From assembly GCA_023055425.1 (NCBI GenBank), contig JALGPY010000001.1, positions 110,031,057 to 110,095,056 on the forward strand: a stretch of 64,000 nucleotides of DNA, given 5' to 3'. Made by a program: the position numbers and the translations under genes. Under the pieces are notes generated by a model that was not told where the DNA came from, made no database searches, and was given only the letters and a program-made list of their open reading frames with translations. Shown in pieces: positions 1 to 9,409 of this stretch. Every line of letters starts with the position of its first letter. Position 1 is the stretch's first letter. Source of the stretch: Linanthus parryae (lineage: Eukaryota; Streptophyta; Magnoliopsida; Ericales; Polemoniaceae).

Positions 1-276
1 AGAGATCTTGGCTATGATTTCAGAAAAGTTCCTATCTATTGTGAAAACACAAGTGCCATTTTAATTAAAAAGAACCCTGTGAAACACTCCAGAACTAAGC
101 ACATAGATGTTAGACACCATTTCATAAGGGATCATGCTGAGAAATGTGATGTGTCTTTATCTTTTATATCTACTGCTATGCAAGTTTCTGATATTTTTAC
201 CAAACCATTGCCTGATGAAAGGTTTACATCCCTAAGGCTTGAATTGGGCATGTTAAACAAGGATGACTTGGTTTAG
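1..276 (+). CDS. SIRE copy 1: C-terminal end of pol (RNase H), partial
   Basis: The frame is open from the first base of the window and closes at a TAG. It is the end of a Ty1/copia polyprotein: the last RNase H strand (CENTSAILIKKNP), the conserved HSRTKHIDVRHHFIRDH block and the near-terminal DIFTKPLP motif. RNase H removes the RNA strand during reverse transcription in the virus-like particle. The same block is at 59080-59305 in SIRE copy 2 with very similar residues, which supports the lineage. The 5' part of this element lies outside the window. I see no stop or frameshift in this stretch. Confidence 0.9.
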   Translation, partial: RDLGYDFRKVPIYCENTSAILIKKNPVKHSRTKHIDVRHHFIRDHAEKCDVSLSFISTAMQVSDIFTKPLPDERFTSLRLELGMLNKDDLV

Positions 277-719
277 GGGGAATGTAAGATCTTATATGCT
301 ATATGTGTGAAATTCTCAGAGCCTTGAGATAATAATTTCCTAGACTTGAAAGTATTTTTCAAAGCTTTGGAGTTTCTATTAGCTTTGTAGTATCTCAAAG
401 CTTTGAACCTGTTCTTCAGGTAGCTTCAAAGCTTTGAAGTGTAATTCTGTATTTTTGTTCAAAAACTGAATCTGGAATATTTTGCATTATCTGAATAGAT
501 AATTGCTGAATATTTGATTTGTTCAGAGATTTATTCAAAATATCCTCTAAGATACAATTTTCCATGTAGTTCCAAAGGAGTCATTTTTAAACTCAATTTG
601 TTCAGTTTCCTTCCTGCTTATAGGATATTCTTTGGGGCTTTCTCATTCTATCTCAACCTCTATCTATTCATCTCTATCTCTCTCTATTCTCTCTATATCT
701 TCTAAAAACCCTAAACCCA
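277..719 (+). other. SIRE copy 1: non-coding spacer between pol and the env-position ORF
   Basis: About 440 bases without a convincing gene. It opens with a G-rich tract directly after the pol stop and holds several short palindromes (TCAAAGCTTTGA at 395-406; a 16-bp perfect palindrome at 424-439). It ends in a CT-rich run (about 640-700) just before the next ORF. The same arrangement is at 59306-59771 in SIRE copy 2. The CT-rich run could serve as a splice-acceptor tract for a subgenomic RNA; that is inference. Confidence 0.6.
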
Positions 720-2574
720 ATGGAGCGAAAATCTCAAAGACTTCAGCAGAAAAGTCAGGGATCAATAATGGGGAAGAAGATAAGGGCTAACAGGAAGACA
801 TAGATCACAATCTCTAATTCAGATTCAGAGAGGAACGCTAGCATGCAAGAAGACTCTCCTCCAGCTAAAAAGGTCAGAAAAGAGAAGGAGGTGCAAGACC
901 CAGGGTCTGAATCTGAAGAAGAACAGAGAGAGGTTGTGAAGGATCAAGAACAAGGTAAGAATGATGAAGGTGAACAGTCACAAGAAAAGGAGAAAGATGG
1001 AGAAAAGAAGAAGAAGTCTGAAGGTGCAAATAAGGTTGATCAGAATCCAAAGAAAAAGCCAGAGGAAAAGAAGAATGATCAGTCTTCTCGTAAGAGAAGC
1101 AAGCACTGTGCTGTAAAGACCAAGAAAGGGGTTTCTCGACATGGTAAGCATCTACTTCCTGAATCATGGTTTTTAAATTCAGAAGTTAAGAAAGTATGGA
1201 TGGATGGTTATGCATCATCAAAGGTTGCATTCTGTAGTATGATTTCTGAGGAGTTGTTGGATAAACTTAATATTTAATGCATTAGAAAATTGAGAGTTTC
1301 ATCTGTTTGGAAGATGTTAAACCCTACCTCAGAGGCTTATCATAGGTTAACCAGGTTGTTCAATTTGAATGTAGTGAAGGAGGATCAGGATAGTCATGTC
1401 TTAACTTCTAGGGTAGCTGGTGTGGATATGAGGTTGGTTCATAGGGTGTTTGCCAAGGTTTTGGGGACTCCTAAGAACTACAAAGTTCATGAACATCCTG
1501 ATAGGAAATAGTTTTTGAAGAAAGCTAAGTCTGAATTCATTTTAGAGGGTACAACTTCTGGACCTAAGAAATTGACACATTATGAGTTGAATTGTGAAGC
1601 CAAAATCTTGTTTTATATCATCATGAGGTGTGTTGTTCCTAGAGAACACTCAATAGAATTGGTGACTGATAGGGTATTGATTCTAATGTATTTGATATGC
1701 CATGGCTTTCAAATTGATCTACCTACTGTGATTATGGAACATATGGTGTATTGTGGTACTAGGACAAGGAATCATACTCTTACCTATCAGAATCTGTTGC
1801 CACTTTTCTTTGAGTATTTTAAGGTGTCATTTAAGAATGAAGACAAAAATCATAAGTGGTTTTGGGTTGGTGGATGAAGCATCTCTCCAAAGGATTGGAG
1901 TTGTGCAGACAGAAAAGGGTAGTTGGAAGTTTTATTCTGATTTGTCTGCAAAATATCTTAAAGAGAAGGAATTTATCAAACCAAAAGCTGCAACAACACC
2001 AAAGGTCTCAGCAAATCTGGATTTTTCTCAGATCATTGACAGAATTGAGAATCTGGAAGATGGTGTCGAGGATATGAGGCAAGGTCAATTTAAATTGTTT
2101 AATGAATTTGGAAACTTCAAGGCCTTGATGGGAGAGAAACTGGATATGATCATCAAGGGTTTGAAGCTAGAGAAAGTGCCATCTGCTGGAACTACAGAGG
2201 ATAGTATTGATTATGATATGAAGAAGAAGAAGAAGAAGAAGAAGAAGAAAATACGAGTGGTTTGTACTTCAAAAGATCTGTTTCAGCAAACTGATGATGA
2301 TGTTGGTGGTGAAGATGTGGGTCAAACTGCTGAAAAAGAAGGTGATATTGAAAAGTTTGTTGTTGTTGAGGAAGTTGGTGAGAAAGAAGTTGCTGATTCT
2401 GTAGAAGAGTCAAATGCTGAAGAAGATGCAGAAGCTGAAGAAGCTAAGGATGCAGAGGAAGAACAAGAATCATCTGATGATGAACAAGAAGAATATGTAC
2501 ATGAGGAAGCTGAAACTATCAAAGGAAAGAACAAAGAAAAGAGCAAGGCTTCAAGTGGAAAGAAGAAAGCATAG
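720..2574 (+). pseudogene. SIRE copy 1: env-position ORF, putative plant transposon-protein domain, broken
   Basis: This is an extra ORF between pol and the 3' LTR, where SIRE-type elements carry an env-like gene. The ATG at 720 begins MERKSQRLQQ. In-frame stops lie at 801-803, 1275-1277 and 1509-1511, and a frameshift near 1855-1875 moves the rest into another frame that ends at 2574. The first part is highly charged (K/E rich). The middle (about 1290-1860) holds MRLVHRVFAKVLGTP and EAKILFYIIMRCVVPREHS followed by DRVLILMYLICHG, which resembles proteins annotated as putative plant transposon protein. A likely coiled coil (IIDRIENLEDGVEDM) follows, then a poly-lysine run and a long acidic tail. 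I see no signal peptide and no clear membrane segment, so an envelope role is not supported. SIRE copy 2 keeps only the first part (59772-60004). Confidence 0.7.
2221..2250 (+). repeat. AAG microsatellite encoding poly-lysine
   Basis: Ten AAG/AAA codons in a row inside the env-position ORF, coding for a lysine run between the coiled-coil region and the acidic tail. Confidence 0.9.
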
Positions 2575-2750
2575 AAGGATGCTGGTCAAAGCTTCAAGGC
2601 CGTGGACCCCATCTTTCTGTCTATTTTCTTTCTTTGTTTGTTATAAAATCCCTGAAGTCTTTTTAAACTTGATCCAGTTTTATTTTATTTTATTTTATTT
2701 TCAAAACTCTGAACAAGATCCTACATTTCTCTAGCTCTTTTGATGAAAGT

Positions 2751-2766
2751 AAAAAAGGGGGAGAGA
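2751..2766 (+). promoter_or_regulatory. SIRE copy 1: polypurine tract
   Basis: AAAAAAGGGGGAGAGA lies between the env-position ORF and the LTR. This is the expected place and composition of the plus-strand primer for reverse transcription. Confidence 0.8.
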
Positions 2767-2811
2767 TTCAGTGTTTATGTTGGATTATGTGTAATAATTT
2801 TTGTATGCTGT

Positions 2812-2866
2812 AGGATTTATTCAGTTTAATGCTTGGATTCTATAGGATTTATTCAGTTTAATGCTT
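2812..2866 (+). repeat. Tandem duplication inside the LTR (32-bp period, two copies)
   Basis: The block AGGATTTATTCAGTTTAATG occurs at 2812 and again at 2844. Confidence 0.85.
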
Positions 2867-4430
2867 TGTGGTATATGCTAAGTGTTTTTGTTTTTTCTTG
2901 CTGTTTCTATATATATATGTTGGTTTTTTTATTGTTATTAAGTTGCAGGATATATGTGAAAGGAAGAATTTTTTTGTCTTTAATCAAGGGAGAGATTGAC
3001 ACTTCAATACCGTTGAACTAATAACTACATGAAATCAGGGGAATTTTTATATTGAAGATGATGAAAGACAGGTTTTCACAAAGCTCCAAAGCAGCTTTGA
3101 AGAAGTCCAGTTTTGCTTATGAACTTGTTAACTGCAAGCTAACAATTTTTGTGTTGCAGGCTTAGGATCGAATTGGATATTGTTTACGAGCCTGATATTA
3201 TCTCTTGCAAATATTCTTGAAATGCTATATGGTGCTTTTAATGCTGACAAAATGCACGGATGGATTGTTATTAAAGATTAGCTTTGCTGGCCAAAGCTTT
3301 GACAATCATCCATAGCTCCAAAGCTTTGGATACGCCTTTTGAGTTTTTGTCAGGAACTATCTTGGATAATCAATTCTTGATGCATATTTTTTCAGCTGGT
3401 TATATGTTTTATTATTGACTTGTTATGAGTCACAATCTTATTGTTGATTATTATTTGACAATATATATACAGGTTATATGTATATAATTAAATCTGCAAA
3501 CAGTCATTAGCTTGGTTTTGGGTTTAAATTGATCTGTCTAACATATTAGGATATATGTGCTATATTATCTGGATTGTGTTTGATCTTGTTAGTTGTACAT
3601 GATTTTTCGTCGTTCAAACTGCCTGACAGATCAAATCATCTAGTCAAACAAAAGAAGCAGTTCGAGGGTTGAGGATTTTCAGGAAGGTTGTTCCTAAAAT
3701 CTCTCCAGTTTGTTACTGCAGTTTGTTATAAGCCAAATTTGAATTTCAAAGATAAGAGAGAGAGATGAAACACTGAGAAAGGAAGAGAGTTCATTCGTAG
3801 AAGATCAACATTCAACTCTTCATTCATTCATCAAAGGATTCATCGAACTGAAGATCAATCATCCAGATTCTGAAGAACACTTCTGAGCATTATTGCTTAA
3901 CCTATTTTTGTGTTCTTCATTGTTCTTTCATTGTATTGTTCATTTGAATTCCTTAGCCTCACCATCATTAGTAAGTTAGTTGTTCAAGTTAACAACAAGA
4001 GGCTCTTATTGTTTCACAATATTGTAGCTGAAACTAGATAGGTTTGGAATCACAAGCTGTTTAACTGTAAGGTAGTTCACTTAGGCTTGAGATCTAGGGC
4101 TTACCTAGTGATTAATAAGAAGTTGTTTACATCCTGGAGGGATCAAGTCCCTCAGGCGGAGAGTAGGCCCATTGGTGGTTGAACTTCGTAAAAAACCTTG
4201 TGTTCATTGCTTTACTTTGATGTTATTCATTCTGCATTCAATTATGCACAAAAAAAGGTAGCTCTAAAGCTTTGGAGGATTTTCAGTCTCAAAGATTTTA
4301 AGCTCCAGACTGCTTCTATTAGTTTCAAACTTGTTCAAACCTCTCCAAAGCCTTGAGATTTCATCTTATCTTTGCTTTTAAGTTCTATAAGGTCATTTTT
4401 AGCAGAAGTTTTCATACTCTATTCAACCCT

Positions 4431-4448
4431 CCCCCCCCCCCCCCCCCC
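4431..4448 (+). repeat. Poly-C tract (C18) near the LTR end
   Basis: Eighteen consecutive C bases. The matching places in SIRE copies 2 and 3 (about 36361 and 61428) have a short C run broken by CTCC, so this one looks like a slippage expansion. It creates an artificial poly-proline stretch in an overlapping ORF. Confidence 0.9.
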
Positions 4449-4494
4449 TTCTAGATTATTAAGATCTTGTTTATTCCTGCATTACACACTTTCA

Positions 4495-5294
4495 GTTGGG
4501 ATTTGGGATAAGACTTGGCACCCCAATTGGATCACGTCTGATACCCACACCAACCTCATTGATTGGATTCTGGGTAATATCATGAAGAAGAACAAAGTGG
4601 GTGATGATGATCATAGTACTCTATTTGTGGTGACCTTATTGAATATATGTCTTAGAATAAATAACAAAACATTTAATGATATTATTGAAACGGACATAGT
4701 TTACATGCAGATTATCAGAACGCAGACTCAGCTCATCCAGGGAGCCTTCAATTCTAAACCTAATTTTTTTAGCTTAAATTTAATAATTACAATTCTCATT
4801 GGAATCTTCCTTCACCAGGTCAATTTAAGCTGAATGTGGAGGGTTGCGTCAGGATGGACGATAACAGGGCAGAGATAGGAGGAGTATTCAGGAACAACAA
4901 TGGAGACTGGCAGCTAGGCTTTATTGACAGAATCATATAAGGTTGCACAAGTCTGGAAAGTGAAATTTGGAGCATCTATAGAGGACTGATGGTGGCCTAT
5001 AACAAGAACTAGATCAATCTGGAGATCGAGAGTGATTGCATGGAAGATGTCAACATTTTCCAAGGAAACACCAAAGGCCCAACCTCAACGAATTCTCTGG
5101 TTAATAATGGCAAGATCCTGCTCATCAGAACTGTGACAAGAATCAAGCATGTGGGAAGAGATGCCAATGAAGTGGCTAGTGCTCTCTCTAACCTTGGGGC
5201 AGAACAACTAGAGCACCTGAAGATCCTTGAGGAGGCGCCAGATGCAAGAGTCTTATCACTGCGGAAAAGCTTAGAATGGGGACGTTTTGTTTAG
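4495..5294 (+). pseudogene. LINE-derived RNase H-type protein remnant, 5'-truncated by the SIRE LTR
   Basis: Directly after the LTR end, translation gives LFVVTLLNICLRINNKTFND, like the linker between the zinc-binding RVT region and RNase H of plant L1 elements and their host RNase H-like relatives. An RNase H-like domain follows: FKLNVEGCVRMDDNRAEIGG, SEIWSIYRGLMVA, INLEIESDC and KHVGRDANEVASALSNLG. At least two in-frame stops and a frame change (about 4830) break it. The usual N-terminal domains are missing. It resembles the RNase H at 28738-29100 only at family level. Its origin could be a LINE or a domesticated copy. Confidence 0.65.
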
Positions 5295-5393
5295 TTTCTT
5301 GTTATTCGGGTTGTTGTTGTGTTTATTTTCCGTTGGAGCTAAAAAAAATGTATACTTCTCAAGAATTCTCCTAGAGTGCAGTGCTAATAATTA

Positions 5394-6526
5394 CTCCCTC
5401 CGTTCCGGCAGGTTGTTCAAAATTTCCTTATTGGGACGTCCCACGCGATTGTTCAATCTTTCCTAGAATGGAAAGTTTGCTACGTGTAATTGACCATTTT
5501 AACCCTACTTGAAAAAACACATATAATATTTTGTTGGGCTTAATTAACCATTTACTTCTGATTTGGGGCTAACTAAATCAGATTAGCTATTAACCTAATT
5601 TAATCAGGCCCAAATTAAACCCACATCATCTGTTAAATCAATTAACCCAACAGTCTTCAAACCCTACCCAGTACCCACTCTTATCCTCTTGTGCTTCACC
5701 TCAGCCGCACAGAGGCAAAAGGCCTCCATCTTCATCTATTTGTCTCTCTTCTCTTCTGCCGATCGGGTGAGCCATAGAGAAACCCAACGGCTGAGTTACG
5801 GAAGAAAGTAGAGAGACGGTGGTGATTCAGAAGTGCCTATGACGAGGAAGAGAAACGATGGCGAAGACGATGGCGAAGACGACTTTCTTCTACGTCCTCG
5901 ACAGAGGCGACGGTGACCTCGATGCACGATACCGGCGGCAAGGATCTGAAGATCTCTTCTACCTCATCTCTCTCACATTATTCTCAATTTTCTCCCTCTA
6001 TCTATCTCTCCTGTCTTAGATCTGCAAGTTTTCCACTCTCTTCTTGCAGATCTGCAATAGGAGAGAAAGATGCAGAGGAAGAGGGCTACTGTTTGGCATT
6101 TCTTTTGATGGAGGAAGAACATACATGGCTTCGGCAGAGGCGGCATTGGCGGTGGCAGAGGAACCGGGGAATTTATTCTCTATTATTCTGATTTCTACTC
6201 TTTCACTTGAAATTATTGCTGCTCCCTTCATTAGCAGCAGTAGCTAATATTTGTTGATATGTTTTGGTTTGATTTTGATAGTGTCCATCTTCGTTCATTT
6301 GTTCTTGGCAATCTGGCAATAGATGGAGAGATTTGTTCTTGGCAATCTGGCAATAGATGGAGAGATTTGTTCTGGGCAATCTGGAAATAGTTGGTGAGAC
6401 TGATTAATTGGTTTGTTAATAGAGAGTCATTACTAAAAAAGAACAGGGGAAATATAGTATTTTCAAGCCGTTTTTAATAAAGCAGTTTTTTTTTTCTTTT
6501 GAACTATCAGCCGGGGACGGAGGGAG
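5394..6526. mobile_element. Stowaway-like TIR element, 1133 bp, with gene-like filler
   Basis: The left end is CTCCCTCCGTTCCGG. The right end is CCGGGGACGGAGGGAG, its imperfect reverse complement. Both ends are flanked by TA (5392-5393 and 6527-6528), as expected for Tc1/mariner-type Stowaway elements. At 1.1 kb it is much longer than a typical Stowaway MITE. The middle (about 5660-6250) looks like a captured 5' leader and short coding region: CT-rich tracts, then ATGGCGAAGACGATGGC. No transposase is visible. The subterminal sequence GTTCAAAATTTCC..GGGACGTCCC recurs, inverted, in the small MITE at 34615-34855. Confidence 0.75.
6297..6397 (+). repeat. 34-bp minisatellite, three copies
   Basis: The unit ATTTGTTCTTGGCAATCTGG plus 14 bases occurs exactly at 6297 and 6331 and in diverged form at 6365. 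It lies inside the Stowaway-like element. Confidence 0.9.
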
Positions 6527-7001
6527 TACTTGGTAATATTTGGTTCTCTCACACTCATATAATTTCAAGTATTAAATATAGTTTTCCTCATGTGGTTTGG
6601 GGTTTGTGCTAAACACTCCTATGTGGTTTGAAATAATGCAAAATCATCTATGTGGTTTGATCTTGTCTGTTCTTCGTTCAACTAACGAAATCCATCAAAT
6701 ATTGCACGTACAATATCTGTTTCTCTATTGAATTTACAAATATTTTTAGATAAAAAGATCACATCTCTGAAATAAACTACAAATAACAAAATGATGCAAA
6801 AAAAGGAAAGGAAAAACAAATCGAATAAGCGAACGAGGAGGAAGAAGAAGATTTTTTTTTGAGAAAGAGGAAGAAGAAGATTGATTTGGAAAGAAGGTGA
6901 AGAAAATAAATATGAATAAGACACTAGAAAAAAAAGAAAAAAAAAATTGGAACAAAAGCAAAATGAAGAAGGGAATGAGGAAAAACCTCTGCAATAGCCA
7001 T

Positions 7002-7395
7002 TGAAAAGAAGACAGAGTATTAGGTGGTTTCCGATGAATGCATCGGAGAAGATGAACAGTAGAAGACAACCGAGAGATGAGAAGATAATAACTCGGATGA
7101 TTATTCACATTAACTGATACATAAATATATACAATGGTGCTAATCTAGAATAGGTAAAAATAATATTGTAATAAATGTAATAAATGTGGTGCCCGTTGGA
7201 TGGAGATCAACGGCAATGACTATGTGATCTGGATTGAATATTTTGCACATAGGTGCTTTGACCTTCCAGAGAATCATTTAAGTGTGGAGCAGCCCCTTCA
7301 AGGTTGTTTAGCTTTGCACTTCAGTCCTTGAGCTGAGATGGCTCTGTTTGGACTTGATCCAGAATATACTTGGCCCAAAGTGGTATGGTTTAATA
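7002..7395 (-). repeat. Copia 3' LTR (minus-strand element)
   Basis: Starts TGAAAAGAAGACAG and ends GGTTTAATA on the plus strand. On the element strand it therefore runs TATTAAACC...TTTTCA, with a 5' TA instead of the usual TG. Confidence 0.9.
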
Positions 7396-7411
7396 CTCCC
7401 CCTCAAACTAA
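7396..7411 (-). promoter_or_regulatory. Copia polypurine tract
   Basis: Reads TTTGAGGGGGAG on the minus strand, directly inside the 3' LTR. Confidence 0.85.
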
Positions 7412-9409
7412 TGGGGCGGGATGCACCATTATTTTCTTCTTGAGTTCTTGAAATTGATGCGTTGGGAGTCCCTTGGTGAAAATATCAGCGAGTTGATCCG
7501 AACTGTTAACAAATGAAATAGACAAATCATTAGTTAGAACTTTTTCCCGAATATAGTGGTAGTCTATTTCTATGTGTTTGGTGCGTGCGTGTAAGATAGG
7601 GTTGGCAGTGATAGCAATGGCAGATAAGTTGTCACACCAAAGTATAGGTTTTTGAGAAATATAAAGACGTAAATCGCGAAATAAATTTTTTAGCCAAGCT
7701 AGTTCAGCAGATGTGGATGCAAGAGCTCGATATTCGGCTTCAGTGGAGGACCGAGCCACTGTTGGTTGTTTCTTAGCACCCCAATGGATTGGGTTGGGGC
7801 CCAAGAAAATAACAAAGCCGGAAGTGCTACGACGGTCGGTTGGGTTACCTGCCTAATCGGCGTCACTGAAAGCAGTTATGGGCATATAGCCTATCTGATA
7901 AAAAAGACCATGATTTTAAGACGGCTAAAAGTAAGATACTGAAGGGCGCCAAGGAGTTGGCGATATGGGGTGGTATCCGTAAGAGGCCTACTGTCTTGCG
8001 TGTGATACTTGGTACCTGCGGATAAAGGAGTAGGTGTTGGTTTACAAGTAGACATGTTGAAGCGAGATAACAAATCAGAAATATATTTGGCTTGATGAAT
8101 AAAAATGCCATCTTTTGTTCTTTTGATCTCAAGGCCTAAAAAGTAGGTTAAAGAACACAAATTAGTCATAAAAAACTCAGTATTTAAATTGCGGATAAAT
8201 TGAGTAATGAAGGTAGTGTCACTACCCGTTACAATAATATCATCAACGTATAAAAGAAGAATGATGATTTTACCACTAGAGTAACGAATAAAAAGAGAGT
8301 AATCGGCATAAGAGGAGGTGAAACCTAACGTAAATAAATAAGAGGTGAAGCGTTCAAACCAAGCATGTGGTGCTTGTTTTAACCCATATATGGACTTGTT
8401 TAGTTTGCAAACGTAATGAGGATAGCGTTGGTTTTTGAAACCTTGCGGTTGACTCATGAAAACGGTTTCACGAAGAGTGTCGTGAAGAAAGGCATTTTTG
8501 ACGTCTAATTGTTGCAAGGGCCAATTAAAATTAGTAGCAAGTGCAAGAATGATACGAACAGTGGAGTGTTTAACAACTGGGCTAAAAGTATCGTCGTAAT
8601 CAATGCCAGGGTTTTGATGAAAACCTTTCGCAACAAGACGAGCCTTGTGGCGAGAAATAGTACCGTTAGGGTTATATTTGGTGCGAAAAACCCATTTACT
8701 TCCTATTACGTTTGCATTTGGTGGGGGTGGTACTAAAGTCCATGTGTTTTGCTGTGTGTGGCTAGTGTACTCTTCAGTCATGGCTTTGCGCCACCGAGAG
8801 TGTTTACTAGCCTCAGTATAAGATGTAGGATCAGGTAAAGTAGTAATAGCAGAAAAAACTGACTTTTTTTTGCTGATTCCGGATTTGCTGCGGGTTTGCA
8901 TGGGATGAGTATGAGTAGGATTGGGAAGTGGTGCCATCTCTGGTGGGGCCGGTGCTAGAACTTGCTCGGCTTCAGCGGACCGTGCCAAGCCAGAACCCGA
9001 GGACAAATCACGTGCAGTGGGTGAAGGACAGTTCTGGGCAGAGGTGTCTGGAGTCACTGCTGGTTGCACCAGTGGTGCCGTGCCTGAGTCAGTGCGCATT
9101 GAACATGCTGGAACCAAGTTGTAGTCACGAACTGGCGTGGTTTGAACCTGGGTTGGCTGCACGGGGCCGACTGAAGGAGTGGGAACAACACTTGGGCTGG
9201 GCCAAATCATCATTGATGGGCTTGTTTCGGACAGAGGGACAGTAATAGGTGTTGTACCAGTGAGTGGTACCAAGGAGTTTCCAGCTGGAGTTAGTTCGGC
9301 GTCAGGTACGACTGTACCTGTAACAGAGTCAGTAGCAGCAATGTGAGACCAATAAGGAAAACAAGTTTTGTCAAAAACAACGTCTCGACTTGTGTAAATA
9401 CGATTGGTA
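7403..9409 (-). pseudogene. Copia pol, second part: RT and RNase H, broken
   Basis: This part begins after the frameshift near 9410 with a P/T/S-rich linker. RT follows: NTWTLVPPPPNANVIGSKWV, RHKARLVAKGFHQNPGIDYD, QLDVKNAFLHDTL and the catalytic LLYVDDIIVTGSD. After LQYLTFSR (about 7925) roughly 35-40 residues that normally link RT to RNase H are missing, and the frame changes. RNase H resumes as HGLFYQIGYMPITAFSDAD, then a TAG where the family has Trp. It continues through RSSTEAEYRALA and HARTKHIEIDYHYIREKV and ends DIFTKGLP before a stop at 7403. Catalytic RT residues are intact. Confidence 0.88.

Larger units (their letters stand above)
2772..4494 (+). repeat. SIRE copy 1: 3' LTR
   Basis: The LTR starts with TG a few bases after the polypurine tract (the exact base is uncertain) and ends with CA in the block ACACTTTCA. 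The same end precedes the primer-binding sites of SIRE copies 2 (36416) and 3 (61484). Shared internal blocks include ACTAGATAGGTTTGGAA and GATCTAGGGCTTA. The right end is joined to a LINE RNase H remnant instead of a primer-binding site, so this is a 3' LTR. It contains the perfect palindrome TCCAAAGCTTTGGA (3317-3330), a 32-bp tandem duplication and an 18-base poly-C tract. It has no coding content. Confidence 0.8.

Noticed and set aside
720..2574. True retroviral-type envelope gene
   Set aside because: Position fits, but there is no signal peptide, furin-like site or transmembrane anchor, and the middle resembles a plant transposon protein.
4372..4833. Plus-strand open frame of 153 codons with a poly-proline stretch
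   Set aside because: It joins LTR sequence to the RNase H remnant. The prolines come from the C18 tract. It is not one gene.
6682..7108. Minus-strand open frames rich in Phe, Leu and Ser
   Set aside because: Low-complexity translation of purine-rich MITE filler plus the copia LTR; the same peptide start recurs in the other LTR at 11853.
8509..9245. Plus-strand open frames over copia pol
   Set aside because: Shadows of the minus-strand RT and linker.
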